A DNA stretch of 64,000 nt from Shewanella sp. MBTL60-112-B2 (GTDB lineage: Bacteria > Pseudomonadota > Gammaproteobacteria > Enterobacterales > Shewanellaceae), in NCBI RefSeq assembly GCF_019655055.1, contig NZ_BPFA01000001.1, positions 1-64,000 of the forward strand, given 5' to 3'. Of the stretch, positions 28,801-38,235 are shown one piece after another. The notes under the pieces were generated by a model that was given only the letters and a program-made list of their open reading frames with translations, made no database searches and had not been told where the DNA came from. Every line of letters starts with the position of its first letter. Position 1 is the stretch's first letter. The position numbers were made by a program, and so were the translations under genes.

Positions 28801-29125
28801 TAAAGATATCTAACTGCTCAACATCATTTATCTTTTTGAGTAAGCGCTCTCGTTGCACCGGAAACTGGCTAACAATGTTTAGGTATTTTTCTCGCGTGGC
28901 TGTTTGTTTTTCATAGCCATTAATTCGAGACAGCAAAGTTTCATATTGATTGATTAAGGTTTCATTTTTTGGGGATTCACTATTTAGTCGGGTTATTTCA
29001 CTTTTAAAAAAAGCGGCGTCAGGTAGGTTCTGGCTGCTTGATGGTAAGGAGAATAGCGTTACCGATAAAAATAGGAGTAGCCACCATAGGCGCCTTGTCA
29101 CTCTTAGTTTAGCTTCCTGCCTCAT
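25847..29125 (-). CDS. Large MscS-family mechanosensitive channel (MscK/MscM-like)
   Basis: 1092 residues, the size of MscK and MscM of Escherichia coli. A signal peptide (LWWLLLFLSVTLFSLPSSS) is followed by about 430 residues of periplasmic helical coiled coil rich in Gln, Glu and Leu. About eleven hydrophobic segments follow, and then the MscS core. In the core, GVGLGFGLQEIFANFISG is the pore-lining helix region and LLFERPIRIGDIVTI starts the beta domain, with the usual IQTRATTIIDWDNKEIVVPN. It releases solutes on osmotic downshock. GGGGAAAG precedes the ATG. Whether it needs K+ as MscK does cannot be judged. Confidence 0.9.
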   Translation of the reverse strand: MRQEAKLRVTRRLWWLLLFLSVTLFSLPSSSQNLPDAAFFKSEITRLNSESPKNETLINQYETLLSRINGYEKQTATREKYLNIVSQFPVQRERLLKKINDVEQLDIFNIRHKDKYSDLSQSIATLQAALTEWRSTYQTNSDQNKRLINEKTTLPQSLAQTDKEIEQASIIKSDTGRQLDQWLESTHLTALKLQRQVTSAQIQSLDERTELLILEQQLLNRKIQLASPILIELQDKLTRVEQASVKTLIEQARQVSEEAQGDTEEQHQVEQVKAYTLELEKVLDEIDKTRITYQKVESEQRSLADDQRLIKDNLAWLRDSTVFGASIRAQLQRLPSKVDTQYIPDEIANAHIRKYEIGQLKDDAEQQNATSRSKKNKQAPDRLSSLLNKLLDQLTKDYDKLISALSQLKLVKDQYAQTVEKARSFLKQQQLWTRSNVPIWQHLTDFNAEIWFGSKTPLKNMLDEFPQGQSLSLLIVFALYTILLIYSASRLNRYAARRKDELQKVFGHPLKDRFHNTVLLFSLAILRALILPIWYVITAWGLYWFWPVTTSNELSTLIFASASGLFVVELIHALSYKQGVLALHLNWPEQICSYLHKGSQRILWPFVILLLCIFAAELVSGIHEAEISRVLFLLLMGVMMAVFISLLKENHLPSTLPSPLNRGFSLYLFRFIVIGSFITIIVMAVMGLYIASWILLIYQQLTIYVVLAVLFTYQMGERWLKLEHRQLSYQRLLARREELIAQQQEQADESPEVTELRETIPDVEERSLDSEQVSEQSLTLLRGLSLIGLVAAVLTLWSSALEMTSWLDAIVVWQVNEMTQTGVTLVDVTLQSLIYAVVTLIVTFVGVRNLPGILELLILRRLDLAPGAGYAVTTLLRYVILMAGLMGAFSILGFQWSKLQWLVAAFGVGLGFGLQEIFANFISGLILLFERPIRIGDIVTINDLSGTVSKIQTRATTIIDWDNKEIVVPNKTFITEKLINWSLTSPITRIVIPIGVAYGSDIDKVESLLYQIADEHPLVLPEPQPSVVFLSFGASSLDFELRAHITAIELRLSTVHIINKNIDRLFREHEIEIAFPQMDVHVRDLPPKPKDA

Positions 29126-29516
29126 AGGCTTTCCCCACTTTCACGGTCTTATCCATAGCTATAAGTGTATACGGCTTGTTGGGAACTGCAGGTTCTATCG
29201 TTTAGGTTTGATTTGGTTAACAGCTCCTATACAGCCAAGTAAGTCATCAATACAGTTTTAACTTATTCGCCCGTTGTAGCATCGATAGGTAATTGAGCAG
29301 AAATATGGTTGTAGTGAGAAAATGCAACTGTGTGCGAATATGGCGCTTGTGCGCACTGTTGGTATTGCTTGCTTCTGTCGCGACGATGCTTATTTCTTCT
29401 TACCGAAAGCCTAGCTTTACAGTCAGGCCGTTAAGAATATCCAGGATTAGACAGGTTCACTGCTCATGTTCTGTTAGAATGCTGCGTATAATAATAACTA
29501 TATGCAGTTGGAAATT
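29126..29516. other. Divergent intergenic region
   Basis: About 390 bases between the channel gene and the monooxygenase gene. An open frame here (from an ATG at 29305) encodes a Cys/Arg-rich hydrophobic peptide and overlaps the next gene, with no ribosome binding site; I do not accept it as a gene. No repeat or RNA was recognised. Confidence 0.45.
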
Positions 29517-30644
29517 ATGAAAGAATTTATCATTATTGGTGCCGGTCAGTCAGGCTTGTCTATGGCGTATAACTTATCGCAGCATAATAAAGATTACCTT
29601 ATTTTAGATGCTAATGAACATATAGGTGCAACTTGGCTAAAGCGTTGGGACTCTTTGAAGTTGTTCACCCCTACCGAGTACAACCACCTACCGGGCATGC
29701 AATTTCCTTTTCCAAAAGGTTACTACCCTAATAAATATGAAGTGGCGGATTACTTAAAATGTTATGCCGAGAAGTTTTCAATACCGATAGAATTTAATCA
29801 AAAGATTACCTCGGTAAAGAAAGTGAATGGCATCTTTGAGATCACCAGTGCGACCGCAAGTTATCAAGCCAAGCAGCTGATTATCGCTACCGGACCGTTT
29901 CATACCCCGTATACACCGCCTTGCCATGCGGACATCGCTAATGATGTAAACCAAATTCACAGTGAGAACTATAAAAGTCCGGAACAGTTGCAAGAGGGCG
30001 ATTGTTTGGTGGTTGGCGCGGGCGATTCGGGCGTGCAAATTTTATCTGAAATTGCCGATACAGGGCGTAAAGTACACTTTTCTGGTACTGATAAAATCCC
30101 CGCTATTCCGCAGACCTTTTTAGGCAAAACTCTCTGGTGGTGGTTTACTAAGATTGGTTTCTTGTCGGTTAACCGTTACAGCAAAATTGGTCAGTGGTTG
30201 AGTAAGGGCGTGCAGCCAGTTATTGGCACCGATGTTAAGGCGTTACTCGCAAAAGATAATGTGATTCATATGGGCAGAACTCTGTCGGCAGATGAAAGCA
30301 GTATTAAGTTTCAAAAAGGTAGCGTCAGCAGCATTAAAAATATTGTTTGGGCGACGGGTTTTAAACCTAACTTCTTTTGGATTGAAGACATCTCTTTTGA
30401 TGAAATGAACTACCCGAGTAATTATCGCGGGGTGAGTAAAGATATCGATGGCCTATTTTTTATTGGTTTGCCTTGGTTGTATACCCGCGGCTCAGCAACA
30501 CTGGGTGGCGTCTGGAAAGATGCTAAATACTTGATAACGTATATTTTAGAAAACAATAAGTCGCAAAATACGCCATCGAACAAACCCGCCGTTAGTCCAG
30601 TTCTAGAGCCGGCAGCAGAACAATTAGCAAAACAAATTCCTTAA
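29517..30644 (+). CDS. Flavin-dependent monooxygenase/oxidoreductase (FMO-like)
   Basis: 375 residues. FAD-binding IIGAGQSGLSMAYNL is at the N-terminus, a second dinucleotide motif (VVGAGDSGVQIL, residues about 165-176) should bind NADPH, and ATGPFHTPYTPP and IVWATGFKPN are the usual conserved ATG strands. This layout is that of the class B monooxygenase/CzcO-like group. I do not see the full Baeyer-Villiger fingerprint, so the reaction is open. The second ATG was taken as start because GGA lies a few bases upstream. It stands alone between two long non-coding regions. Confidence 0.8.
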   Translation: MKEFIIIGAGQSGLSMAYNLSQHNKDYLILDANEHIGATWLKRWDSLKLFTPTEYNHLPGMQFPFPKGYYPNKYEVADYLKCYAEKFSIPIEFNQKITSVKKVNGIFEITSATASYQAKQLIIATGPFHTPYTPPCHADIANDVNQIHSENYKSPEQLQEGDCLVVGAGDSGVQILSEIADTGRKVHFSGTDKIPAIPQTFLGKTLWWWFTKIGFLSVNRYSKIGQWLSKGVQPVIGTDVKALLAKDNVIHMGRTLSADESSIKFQKGSVSSIKNIVWATGFKPNFFWIEDISFDEMNYPSNYRGVSKDIDGLFFIGLPWLYTRGSATLGGVWKDAKYLITYILENNKSQNTPSNKPAVSPVLEPAAEQLAKQIP

Positions 30645-31031
30645 CAAGTTGCAGGTTAAGTCGCCCTAAGCCGCTATTTTGAACGCTCCATTGCGCTAAA
30701 TAGCGGAGGTTAAGAGGCACTACCTCGTGTTGATATTAGCCCGGTAACAGTCAGTTTTTTGAGGTATGAGATGACGCTAAGGAGTTTATTTCAATCATTG
30801 CTTTGAAGCGCTAAAGACAGAGTGCTCTTTGTTTACAGTCACTTGATGTGAAATCAGCTTCAATCCCTCGGCTAGTCTGTATTAGATGGGTTTTGCAGTA
30901 AAAAATATAATACCTATAGTTAATGGGTATCTAGTTTACTAAGCATCTTGTCTGTATCCATTTATCAACTTGGTTTTTTGATAAAAGCGGAGTCATTTAT
31001 ACAGACTATCGAATAATAAGCGGGGCGGTAT
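30645..31031. other. Intergenic region with one hairpin
   Basis: CCGCTATTT (30671-30679) can pair with AAATAGCGG (30698-30706), a 9-bp stem without a T-run that may end the monooxygenase transcript. The remainder shows nothing recognisable. Confidence 0.45.
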
Positions 31032-31778
31032 ATGGCATCTCAAAAAAGTAAGGCGGAGCTATTTCCCTTATTGCACCTACTTGATGATTTTAGCCACTAC
31101 CAACTACAAGATGGCTTCATCCAAACATTAGCAGAAAAAGATTTACGTCTTCAGGCTCCGTCCTCTATTGGGCTAGATAAGTCATCAGTTATACCTTGTG
31201 TCAGTATTTATGATGACTCACAGCCTGAAAACACTACGGCTCTACAGCAATACTTCTGTGGCAAGAGTGCAGATGATAATGCCGCCATTCAGCAAATATT
31301 CAACACACTGAGTCCAGTAAGTCACTTATCGGAAAGCAAGCATCAAAGACATTATCGCCTGGTGGCTTTTTCTGAAGAAGAACAGCGAACACCAGTGGCA
31401 TTCGTGACTTTTAATGTTGGATTAGTCGACTCTTGGTATGCAGATGACAATACTTGTAATGAGCGGCAAATCGGTGGCTGTTGTTATTTATTGTATGCTT
31501 ATGTGGTGCCTGAGTGGCGTCACTTGGGAGTCGGTAGTTGCCTGTTTCATCTAATCTCAAATTTATTTTGGTCTCAGTTACAGTTTATTGATGCACAGGC
31601 AAAGTCCCATGACTTAACTATGGTGCCTTTAGTTTATGAGAGTGAGGCTGCAAAAGGAGCTGAAGGATTGCTGCATCAAGTCGCAATGAATATTAATCAG
31701 TATGAAGCTCTATCATTATCGAGTGATAGACCCCCCACTGGAGTTAAGCCTTGTATGACTAATATCTCGGTATCGTAA
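31032..31778 (+). CDS. Probable GNAT-family acetyltransferase-like protein
   Basis: 248 residues. The segment LLYAYVVPEWRHLGVGSCLF has the beta4-alpha3 pattern of GNAT proteins with a (R/Q)-x-x-G-x-(G/A) acetyl-CoA loop (RHLGVG). The first 110 residues and the C-terminal tail match nothing I know. There is no signal peptide, so it is probably cytoplasmic. Substrate unknown. It is a single gene, followed by two hairpins. Confidence 0.6.
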   Translation: MASQKSKAELFPLLHLLDDFSHYQLQDGFIQTLAEKDLRLQAPSSIGLDKSSVIPCVSIYDDSQPENTTALQQYFCGKSADDNAAIQQIFNTLSPVSHLSESKHQRHYRLVAFSEEEQRTPVAFVTFNVGLVDSWYADDNTCNERQIGGCCYLLYAYVVPEWRHLGVGSCLFHLISNLFWSQLQFIDAQAKSHDLTMVPLVYESEAAKGAEGLLHQVAMNINQYEALSLSSDRPPTGVKPCMTNISVS

Positions 31779-31796
31779 AGGCTATCTCGTAAAAAC

Positions 31797-31828
31797 AGCC
31801 ACATTTTTTGAAAGTGTGGCTTGTTTGC
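31797..31828. terminator. Bidirectional terminator
   Basis: AGCCACA pairs with TGTGGCT, extended by T/A pairs in the loop, with a T-run on the minus strand (five A before the stem). It probably ends metH as well as the GNAT-like gene. Confidence 0.7.
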
Positions 31829-31871
31829 TTCCCTGTAATAACTGCGTAAGGGGGAGTGATCAACCAATAGA

Positions 31872-31901
31872 GTTATTGTCTATCTAGGCAATAACTTTTT
31901 T
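31872..31901 (+). terminator. Second terminator after the GNAT-like gene
   Basis: The stem GTTATTG / CAATAAC has a 10-base loop and is followed on the plus strand by TTTTTT. Confidence 0.7.
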
Positions 31902-31923
31902 GGTTGTCGAAGGCTCAGCTGCC

Positions 31924-34900
31924 TTATTCTGGATCATAATCCAAAACAGGTGCTAACCAACGCTCAGTTTCTTCGATACTCATGCCTTTGCGCGCGGCGT
32001 AATCTTCGACTTGGTCGCGGCCAATATTGGTCACACCAAAGTAACGCGATTTTGGATGAGCAAAGTACCAACCTGAAACCGCAGCGGTTGGGAACATAGC
32101 GTAGCTTTCGGTGATATTAAGGCCGATAGTTTCATCTGGCTTAAGTAAGTCCCACAACAGGCCTTTTTCGGTGTGATCTGGGCAGGCGGGGTAGCCCGGT
32201 GCTGGACGTATGCCTTTGTACTTTTCACGAATTAGCGCTTCATTATCGAGTGCTTCATCGCTTGCATAACCCCAAAACTCTTTACGTACCCGTTCATGCA
32301 TACGCTCGGCAAAGGCTTCGGCCAAACGGTCGGCTAAGCATTTGAGCATAATCGCGCTATAGTCATCATGGTCGGCTTCAAAACGGGCTACATGCTCGTC
32401 AATGCCATGACCAGCAGTTACCGCAAAGCCGCCCATGTAATCGGCAACACCGCTGTCTTTCGGCGCGACAAAGTCGGCTAAACAGAAGTTGTCGTTGCCG
32501 ACACGTTCAATTTGCATCCGTAGGTGATGGGTTTTCAGTTCAAGCTCGCTACGGCTCTCATCGGTATACAGCTCAATATCGTCGTGGTTAACGGTATTGG
32601 CCGGGAACAGGCCAATAACTGCCTTGGCGGTAAGCCACTTTTCACTGATGATTTTGTCTAGCATGGCTTTGCCGTCACTAAAGAGCTTACGTGCCTCAAC
32701 ACCCACGACTTCATCTTCTAAAATACGTGGGAAGTGCCCATGTAACTCCCAGCTACGGAAGAATGGCGTCCAGTCTATGCGCTCGACTAAATCTTCAAGC
32801 GGGTAGTCATCAAATACTTGGCGGCCCAGTTGATTTGGCACAAACGGAGTGTAGTTTTCCCAGTCGTGCTGACAACGGTTTTCACGTGCCGCTTCAATCG
32901 AGGTAATCACTTTACGTTTTGTCTGTGATAGGCGTTTCTCACGCATCACATCGTATTCGGCGTAAGCTTCGTCAATTGTAGCTTGGCGAGTGTCGTTATT
33001 AATCAGTTTAGACACCATAGGAACTGCACGTGAGGCGTCGGCAATATAGATGGCACCTTCTGGCGAGTGCGGCGCAATCTTAACGGCAGTATGGATTTTC
33101 GAGCAGGTTGCACCACCGATAATTGATGGAATGGTTAAGCCCGCTTTATGGAAGCTCTTAACGTTATGCACCATTTCATCAAGACTTGGAGTGATCAGCC
33201 CTGACATACCAATAATGTCGACGTTTTCGGCGATGGCCACTTCGATGATTTTCTCAACCGGCACCATTACGCCTAAGTCGATGACTTCATAGCCGTTACA
33301 CGCGAGTACGACGCCAACAATATTCTTACCGATATCGTGCACATCGCCTTTAACGGTAACCATTAAAATTTTACCGTTAGACTGACCTGCGACTTTCTCC
33401 AGCTCAATATAAGGGTTTAAGTAGGCCACGGCTTTTTTCATTACCCGAGCAGACTTGACCACTTGCGGCAGGAACATTTTGCCAGAGCCAAACAAGTCGC
33501 CCACTATGTTCATGCCGTCCATTAATGGGCCTTCAATGACATCTAGCGGACGTGTGGCTTGCTGGCGCGCCTCTTCGGTATCTTCATCGATAAAGTCGGT
33601 AATACCTTTGACCAGTGCATGGGCAAGGCGCTCATTTACTGGCTTACTGCGCCACTCTAAATCTTCTTTTTTGGCTACTTGGCTACCGTCACCGCGGAAC
33701 TTTTCTGCGACTTCCAATAACAGTTCGGTGTTGTTGCTATCGGCTACTGTGCAAGGTAAGTTTTGCACAATGGCTTCAACGCGCTCTTTTAGCTCTGGGT
33801 CGATATCATCATAAATAGCCAGCTGACCGGCGTTAACAATACCCATGTCCATACCCGCTTGAATGGCGTGGTACAGGAACACCGCATGTATGGCTTCACG
33901 TACCGGATTATTACCACGGAACGAGAATGACACGTTTGATACGCCACCGGAGATCATTGCATGAGGCAAAGTGCGCTTGATTTCAGCGGTGGCTTCAATA
34001 AAGTCGACCGCGTAGTTGTCGTGCTCTTCAATACCAGTGGCGATAGCAAAGATATTTGGGTCGAAGATAATGTCTTCTGGCGGAAAGCCGACTTTATCGA
34101 CGAGCACATTATAAGCGCGAGTACAGATCTCGACTTTACGTGCTTTAGTGTCAGCTTGGCCAACTTCATCAAAGGCCATCACAATAGCGGCTGCGCCATA
34201 GCGTTTAACTAAAGTGGCTTGCTCGATAAACTTTTCTTCGCCTTCTTTAAGGGAAATAGAGTTAACGATGCCTTTACCTTGAATGCACTTAAGCCCCGCT
34301 TCGATGACTTCCCATTTAGAGGAGTCGATCATAATTGGCACCCGTGAAATATCAGGCTCAGAGGCGATTAGGTTGAGGAATTTATGCATGGTTTCAGCGC
34401 CATCAAGCATGCCTTCATCCATGTTGATATCGATGATCTGCGCGCCGTTTTCCACTTGCTCGCGAGCAACTGATAAGGCTTCTTCATATTCGCCTGTTTT
34501 GATTAGGCGTAAAAACTTTGCTGAACCGGTAACATTGGTACGTTCACCCACGTTTAAAAATAGCGAGTTTTCATCAATGGTTAGCGGCTCAAGCCCTGAT
34601 AGGCGGCAAGCTACAGGAATATCGGGTAATACGCGTGCAGGATGTTTGATAACGGCTTCACGAATAACGCGGATATGATCTGGCGTGGTACCACAACAAC
34701 CGCCAATAATGTTTAAAAAGCCTTCCTCTGCCCATTCTGCAATCACCTCCGCCATTTGCTCGGGTGTTTCATCGTAACCACCAAACTCATTAGGTAGACC
34801 CGCATTCGGGTGCGCCGATACAAAGCATTCGGAGATTTTAGATAACTCTTCTACGTATGGGCGTAGCTCTTTTGGCCCCAAGGCACAGTTAAGGCCGATA

Positions 34901-35679
34901 GAAAGCGGCTTAACATGACGCAGTGAATTATAGAAAGCTTCGGTCGTTTGGCCGGTTAAGGTTCGGCCTGAGGCATCGGTAATGGTGCCAGAGATCATAA
35001 TCGGTAGGCGGAAACCTTGAGTGTCATATACGGTTTCGATGGCAAACAAGGCGGCTTTGGCATTTAGGGTGTCGAAAATGGTTTCAACCATAATCAAATC
35101 TGCACCGCCAGCAACTAGCGCATTAATCGATTCAATATAAGCCTCGACTAGCTCATCAAAGCTGACGTTACGAAAGCCAGGGTCGTTAACATCAGGACTG
35201 ATAGAACAAGTGCGGTTGGTCGGGCCTAAAACGCCGGCTACATAACACTGGCGCCCGGTTTCGGCTTCAACTTCGTTGGCGGCTTCGCGAGCAAGGCGTG
35301 CACCAGCAAGGTTAATTTCTGCCGAATGCGCCTGCATGTCGTAGTCAGCCATCGCAATGCGAGTGGCATTAAAGGTGTTGGTCTCGATGATGTCTGAGCC
35401 AGCTAATAGGTAGTCTTTATGGATCTGCTGGATGGCTTGAGGCTGGGTAAGCACCAACATATCGTTGTTGCCCTTAACATCGCAGTGCCAGTCCTTGAAC
35501 TGCTCGCCACGAAAATCAGCTTCTTCAAACTTACGGTCTTGGATCATGGTGCCCATGGCACCATCTAGGATAAGGATCCCATCATCAAGCTTTTGGGTAA
35601 GGACTGCTAAAACCTTGTCGGCAGTGTCTGGAGTATGTGCTACCGCGCTAAAGGCATGTGTTGGGGTACAGGTTGCCAT
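31924..35679 (-). CDS. metH: Cobalamin-dependent methionine synthase
   Basis: 1251 residues, full length with all four modules. The homocysteine domain ([11 protein letters not shown]; zinc ligands in GLNCALG and [10 protein letters not shown]) is followed by the methyltetrahydrofolate domain ([14 protein letters not shown]). The cobalamin domain has the ligand motif [14 protein letters not shown], and the AdoMet reactivation domain has [15 protein letters not shown]. It methylates homocysteine with 5-methyltetrahydrofolate through methylcobalamin in the cytoplasm. GGAA precedes the ATG. A MetJ-like operator lies about 110 bases upstream, and the B12 salvage cluster beside it supplies the cofactor. 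Confidence 0.97.
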   Translation of the reverse strand: MATCTPTHAFSAVAHTPDTADKVLAVLTQKLDDGILILDGAMGTMIQDRKFEEADFRGEQFKDWHCDVKGNNDMLVLTQPQAIQQIHKDYLLAGSDIIETNTFNATRIAMADYDMQAHSAEINLAGARLAREAANEVEAETGRQCYVAGVLGPTNRTCSISPDVNDPGFRNVSFDELVEAYIESINALVAGGADLIMVETIFDTLNAKAALFAIETVYDTQGFRLPIMISGTITDASGRTLTGQTTEAFYNSLRHVKPLSIGLNCALGPKELRPYVEELSKISECFVSAHPNAGLPNEFGGYDETPEQMAEVIAEWAEEGFLNIIGGCCGTTPDHIRVIREAVIKHPARVLPDIPVACRLSGLEPLTIDENSLFLNVGERTNVTGSAKFLRLIKTGEYEEALSVAREQVENGAQIIDINMDEGMLDGAETMHKFLNLIASEPDISRVPIMIDSSKWEVIEAGLKCIQGKGIVNSISLKEGEEKFIEQATLVKRYGAAAIVMAFDEVGQADTKARKVEICTRAYNVLVDKVGFPPEDIIFDPNIFAIATGIEEHDNYAVDFIEATAEIKRTLPHAMISGGVSNVSFSFRGNNPVREAIHAVFLYHAIQAGMDMGIVNAGQLAIYDDIDPELKERVEAIVQNLPCTVADSNNTELLLEVAEKFRGDGSQVAKKEDLEWRSKPVNERLAHALVKGITDFIDEDTEEARQQATRPLDVIEGPLMDGMNIVGDLFGSGKMFLPQVVKSARVMKKAVAYLNPYIELEKVAGQSNGKILMVTVKGDVHDIGKNIVGVVLACNGYEVIDLGVMVPVEKIIEVAIAENVDIIGMSGLITPSLDEMVHNVKSFHKAGLTIPSIIGGATCSKIHTAVKIAPHSPEGAIYIADASRAVPMVSKLINNDTRQATIDEAYAEYDVMREKRLSQTKRKVITSIEAARENRCQHDWENYTPFVPNQLGRQVFDDYPLEDLVERIDWTPFFRSWELHGHFPRILEDEVVGVEARKLFSDGKAMLDKIISEKWLTAKAVIGLFPANTVNHDDIELYTDESRSELELKTHHLRMQIERVGNDNFCLADFVAPKDSGVADYMGGFAVTAGHGIDEHVARFEADHDDYSAIMLKCLADRLAEAFAERMHERVRKEFWGYASDEALDNEALIREKYKGIRPAPGYPACPDHTEKGLLWDLLKPDETIGLNITESYAMFPTAAVSGWYFAHPKSRYFGVTNIGRDQVEDYAARKGMSIEETERWLAPVLDYDPE

Positions 35680-35788
35680 AGATAATTCCTACCAGTTCGC
35701 AAAAGATTATTTTTATATATTATTCTTGGTAAATCATGTCCGTTATTTTCATGTCAACACCTCCCGCTAATAGGAAGACTTTTTGTTT

Positions 35789-35812
35789 GGACATTTATAC
35801 GTATAGACGTCC
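35789..35812 (-). promoter_or_regulatory. MetJ operator (three tandem met boxes)
   Basis: Three contiguous octamers, GGACATTT, ATACGTAT and AGACGTCC, resemble the met box AGACGTCT; the third is the best. Contiguous 8-bp units are how MetJ dimers bind. Position fits repression of metH. Affinity cannot be judged from sequence. Confidence 0.6.
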
Positions 35813-35927
35813 ATAATACGTGAGGCGAGACAAAAAGTGCAAGTGTTAAAGCATGATACTTTTTCAGCATTAAAAGCCAATTAATTTTATGTAAGTGGCT
35901 GATAAATAATAGAGGTAAATGATAGGC

Positions 35928-36551
35928 ATGCAAACCACAAGGGTGATCTTGCTTAGACATGGTGAATGCAAAGGTGGCAATATTTTGCGCGGCCAAATCG
36001 ATGTGGCGCTGACAGAACAGGGAGAGCTGCAGATGCAAAGCGTGCTTAGAGGGCTAGAATGCTCCAGTTTTGTGCCTAATTTTGTATTGAGTTCGCCGCT
36101 TATTCGCTGCGCTAATATAGCAGAAGAATTTGCATTAACTCAGGGGCTCTCCTATTCGACAAATGCGGCCTTCAAAGAGCTGGATTTTGGCGATTGGGAT
36201 GGGCAAACATTCGATGCATTATATCAGTCGCATGCCGAAGAACTTGATGCTTACTGGGCTAATCCTTGGGCTGTTGCGCCGCCAAATGGTGAGAGCATGC
36301 AAGCATTTGAGTCCCGTATCGATAAGGCATGGCAAGTAATGCTTGAAGCGTATAAAGGTCAGTGTGTGTTGCTGGTGACTCACGGCGGCGTGATGCGTCA
36401 CTTAATAGCTAAAGCCCTAGGAGTAACGCAAGCCGTAGGCTTTTATAGCTCACTCAAATTACCTTATGCCGCAAAGGCTGAGATTGATGTATTGTACGAT
36501 GAAAACGGCCAGCAGTTTTTAACTCTGCATTGGGGGGAAAGAAGGACCTAG
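35928..36551 (+). CDS. Histidine phosphatase, CobC-like (alpha-ribazole phosphatase)
   Basis: 207 residues from MQTTRVILLRHGECKGG; an ATG three codons upstream is possible but is too close to AGAGGT. The catalytic RHGE, the Arg in SSPLIRC, the acidic FKELDFGDWDGQTF and the second His in VLLVTHGGVMR are those of the phosphoglycerate-mutase-like phosphatases. Its place between metH and the cobalamin operon fits CobC, which dephosphorylates alpha-ribazole 5'-phosphate or adenosylcobalamin 5'-phosphate. It is outside the riboswitch-controlled transcript, so it has its own promoter. Confidence 0.8.
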   Translation: MQTTRVILLRHGECKGGNILRGQIDVALTEQGELQMQSVLRGLECSSFVPNFVLSSPLIRCANIAEEFALTQGLSYSTNAAFKELDFGDWDGQTFDALYQSHAEELDAYWANPWAVAPPNGESMQAFESRIDKAWQVMLEAYKGQCVLLVTHGGVMRHLIAKALGVTQAVGFYSSLKLPYAAKAEIDVLYDENGQQFLTLHWGERRT

Positions 36552-36890
36552 GTTTAACAGAAGGTACTAGGTCCTAGGAAAAAGCAAAGACGTAAAAGCA
36601 AAGACGAGTAAAGCTAAGTCGGAAAATATTGGCTGTTGTAGGTCGGGCTTTAGCCCGTCACGCTTGTGCTTTTCCTAGTAGGGCGCAGCCCGTCCTCGCA
36701 GCGTAGCGTCCTAGGATCTAGGACCTTGTTTTAACGCAACGACGATGAAAGCAAAGACGGGTAAAGCTAAGTCGGAAAATATTGGCTGTTGTAGGTCGGG
36801 CTTTAGCCCGTCAAGTTCGTGATTTTCCTAGTAGGGCGCAGCCCGTCCTCGAAGCGAAGCGTCCTAGGAACTAGGACCTTGTTTTAAAGC
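36552..36890. repeat. Two composite REP-like elements in tandem
   Basis: Each unit carries GTAGGTCGGGCTTTAGCCC (36638 and 36791) followed by GTAGGGCGCAGCCCGTCC (36678 and 36831), both GTAG plus an imperfect palindrome, as in REP sequences. CCTAGG-containing ends (aggtcctagga ... tcctaggacct) flank them. The two units are about 150 bases apart and nearly identical. Related copies lie at 47.5-47.8 and 55.8-56.2 kb. Confidence 0.8.
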
Positions 36891-37037
36891 AAGGCGATTT
36901 GCTAGATAAGAAAAAAGCTCAGCACTCAAATGCACTAAGGCGTGTTAAACTGCGGCGTTATCTTACTTTAGCGCTGCAGTCGGTATTGAATTTTGATGTT
37001 TAAAAGCAGTAATAAGTAAGAAGTAAGTAAGAAATAA

Positions 37038-37162
37038 GTTAGGTGCTTAACGGCATAAAGGGAACCGGAAGCTGACTTCAATGGCTAGCTGAGTCCGGAC
37101 TGTACCCGCAACTGTAGGAAAGATAGCATTAGGCTATTTTTCAAGTCAGATACCTGCCTAAC
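37038..37162 (+). promoter_or_regulatory. Cobalamin riboswitch
   Basis: The closing stem GTTAGG (37038-37043) pairs with CCTAAC (37157-37162). Conserved parts are in order: AGGTGC, AAAGGGAACCGG, TCCGGACTGTACCCGCAACTG (from about 37094) and the B12 box AAGTCAGATACCTGCC (37143-37158). It lies about 130 bases upstream of the btuD start and should switch off the transport and salvage operon when adenosylcobalamin is plentiful. Confidence 0.93.
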
Positions 37163-37256
37163 TGAATGTTGTTCGAACATGCCAACATGTATCGATATTT
37201 ACAAGTGTAGCCATATGCACATTGACTCGAGCGGGCGACTCGGGGGAGACAATAAA

Positions 37257-37301
37257 ATGCAACCTAAAATAGCTTTAGAGGCGGTTAGCCTCAATGACTG
37301 A
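37257..37301 (+). CDS. Possible 14-residue leader peptide overlapping btuD
   Basis: The ATG at 37257 follows a strong ribosome binding site (GGGGGAG, about 7 bases upstream) and encodes MQPKIALEAVSLND, then TGA. Its stop overlaps the btuD ATG (37294) in another frame, while btuD has no strong site of its own. Translation of btuD may be coupled to this leader. Alternatively, it may be the remnant of an older btuD start displaced by a frameshift. Confidence 0.4.
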   Translation: MQPKIALEAVSLND

Positions 37302-38235
37302 ACGGGCACAAGAACCTAAGGTCGGCACTCACACTAATGCTCACCACAATAGCAATACAGTGCTGTCGGTGACAGATCTTAGCTGGCAGCTCAACGGTAG
37401 CGCTATTTTATCGGCCATCGAATTTAGTCTTGCTGAAGGTAAGATGCTGGGCATTATCGGCCCTAACGGCGCGGGCAAATCGAGTCTACTGCGTTGCTTA
37501 TACCGTTTCATTCAACCCACGACGGGTAGCATTTATCTATTTGGTGACGAGATTAACACCTTGTCAGCCAAGGCTTTTGCTAGGCAGATAGCGGTCGTTC
37601 TGCAAGATACGCCGCATCACTTCGAAATGACCACCGCTCAGCTTATCGCCCTTGGATTAACCCCCCATAAAGGAGCGTTCGATTTTTCCAGTCGTGGTGA
37701 CCGTGAAGTAATCACTAAGGCACTTGCTACGGTCGGTCTGCAAGATAAAGCAAATCAAGCTTATGAGAGTCTGTCTGGCGGCGAGAAACAACGTGCGCTT
37801 ATTGCCCGCGCAATAGTGCAGCGACCTAAGCTACTTATTCTCGATGAACCAACTAATCATTTGGATATTCGCTATCAGATCCAAACTCTAGAGTTACTGC
37901 GAAGCCTTAAAATTACGGTTATCACCTCCATTCACGACCTAAACCTCGCCAGCGCCCTATGCGATGAGTTACTGCTGTTAAACAATGGCCGTAGCGTGGC
38001 GAAAGGCTCACCTAAAGTAGTGTTGACCGAACAACGTATCGCAGAGGTGTTTGATGTGTGCTGTGAGGTTAAGCCCCACCCACAACATGGTAACCCGCTT
38101 ATCTGTTATTTCTATGGTTATCAAAATCATGACTACCAAAATAATGGCAACCAAAGTCATGACGTCCAAGAGAGTGTCGAACATCAAGCTGCTGAAGCAC
38201 AAGAGCTAGGAGGCATTGATGACTCAAGCGATTAA
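37294..38235 (+). CDS. btuD: Cobalamin ABC transporter, ATP-binding protein
   Basis: 313 residues. Walker A GPNGAGKSS, signature LSGGEKQRALIARAI, Walker B LLILDEPTNHLD and H-loop SIHDLNLA are all present. The type is the FecE/BtuD group of iron-siderophore and B12 importers. Its place after a cobalamin riboswitch and before a FecCD permease makes vitamin B12 the expected substrate. The C-terminus is extended by about 40 residues rich in His, Asn and Gln (QNHDYQNNGNQSHD), which is unusual and probably disordered. It overlaps the permease gene by 17 bases. Confidence 0.88.
   Translation: MTERAQEPKVGTHTNAHHNSNTVLSVTDLSWQLNGSAILSAIEFSLAEGKMLGIIGPNGAGKSSLLRCLYRFIQPTTGSIYLFGDEINTLSAKAFARQIAVVLQDTPHHFEMTTAQLIALGLTPHKGAFDFSSRGDREVITKALATVGLQDKANQAYESLSGGEKQRALIARAIVQRPKLLILDEPTNHLDIRYQIQTLELLRSLKITVITSIHDLNLASALCDELLLLNNGRSVAKGSPKVVLTEQRIAEVFDVCCEVKPHPQHGNPLICYFYGYQNHDYQNNGNQSHDVQESVEHQAAEAQELGGIDDSSD

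Noticed and set aside
29293..29520. Open frame of about 75 codons before the monooxygenase gene
   Set aside because: Begins with TTG or an ATG lacking a ribosome binding site, overlaps the next gene, and is unusually Cys/Arg-rich.
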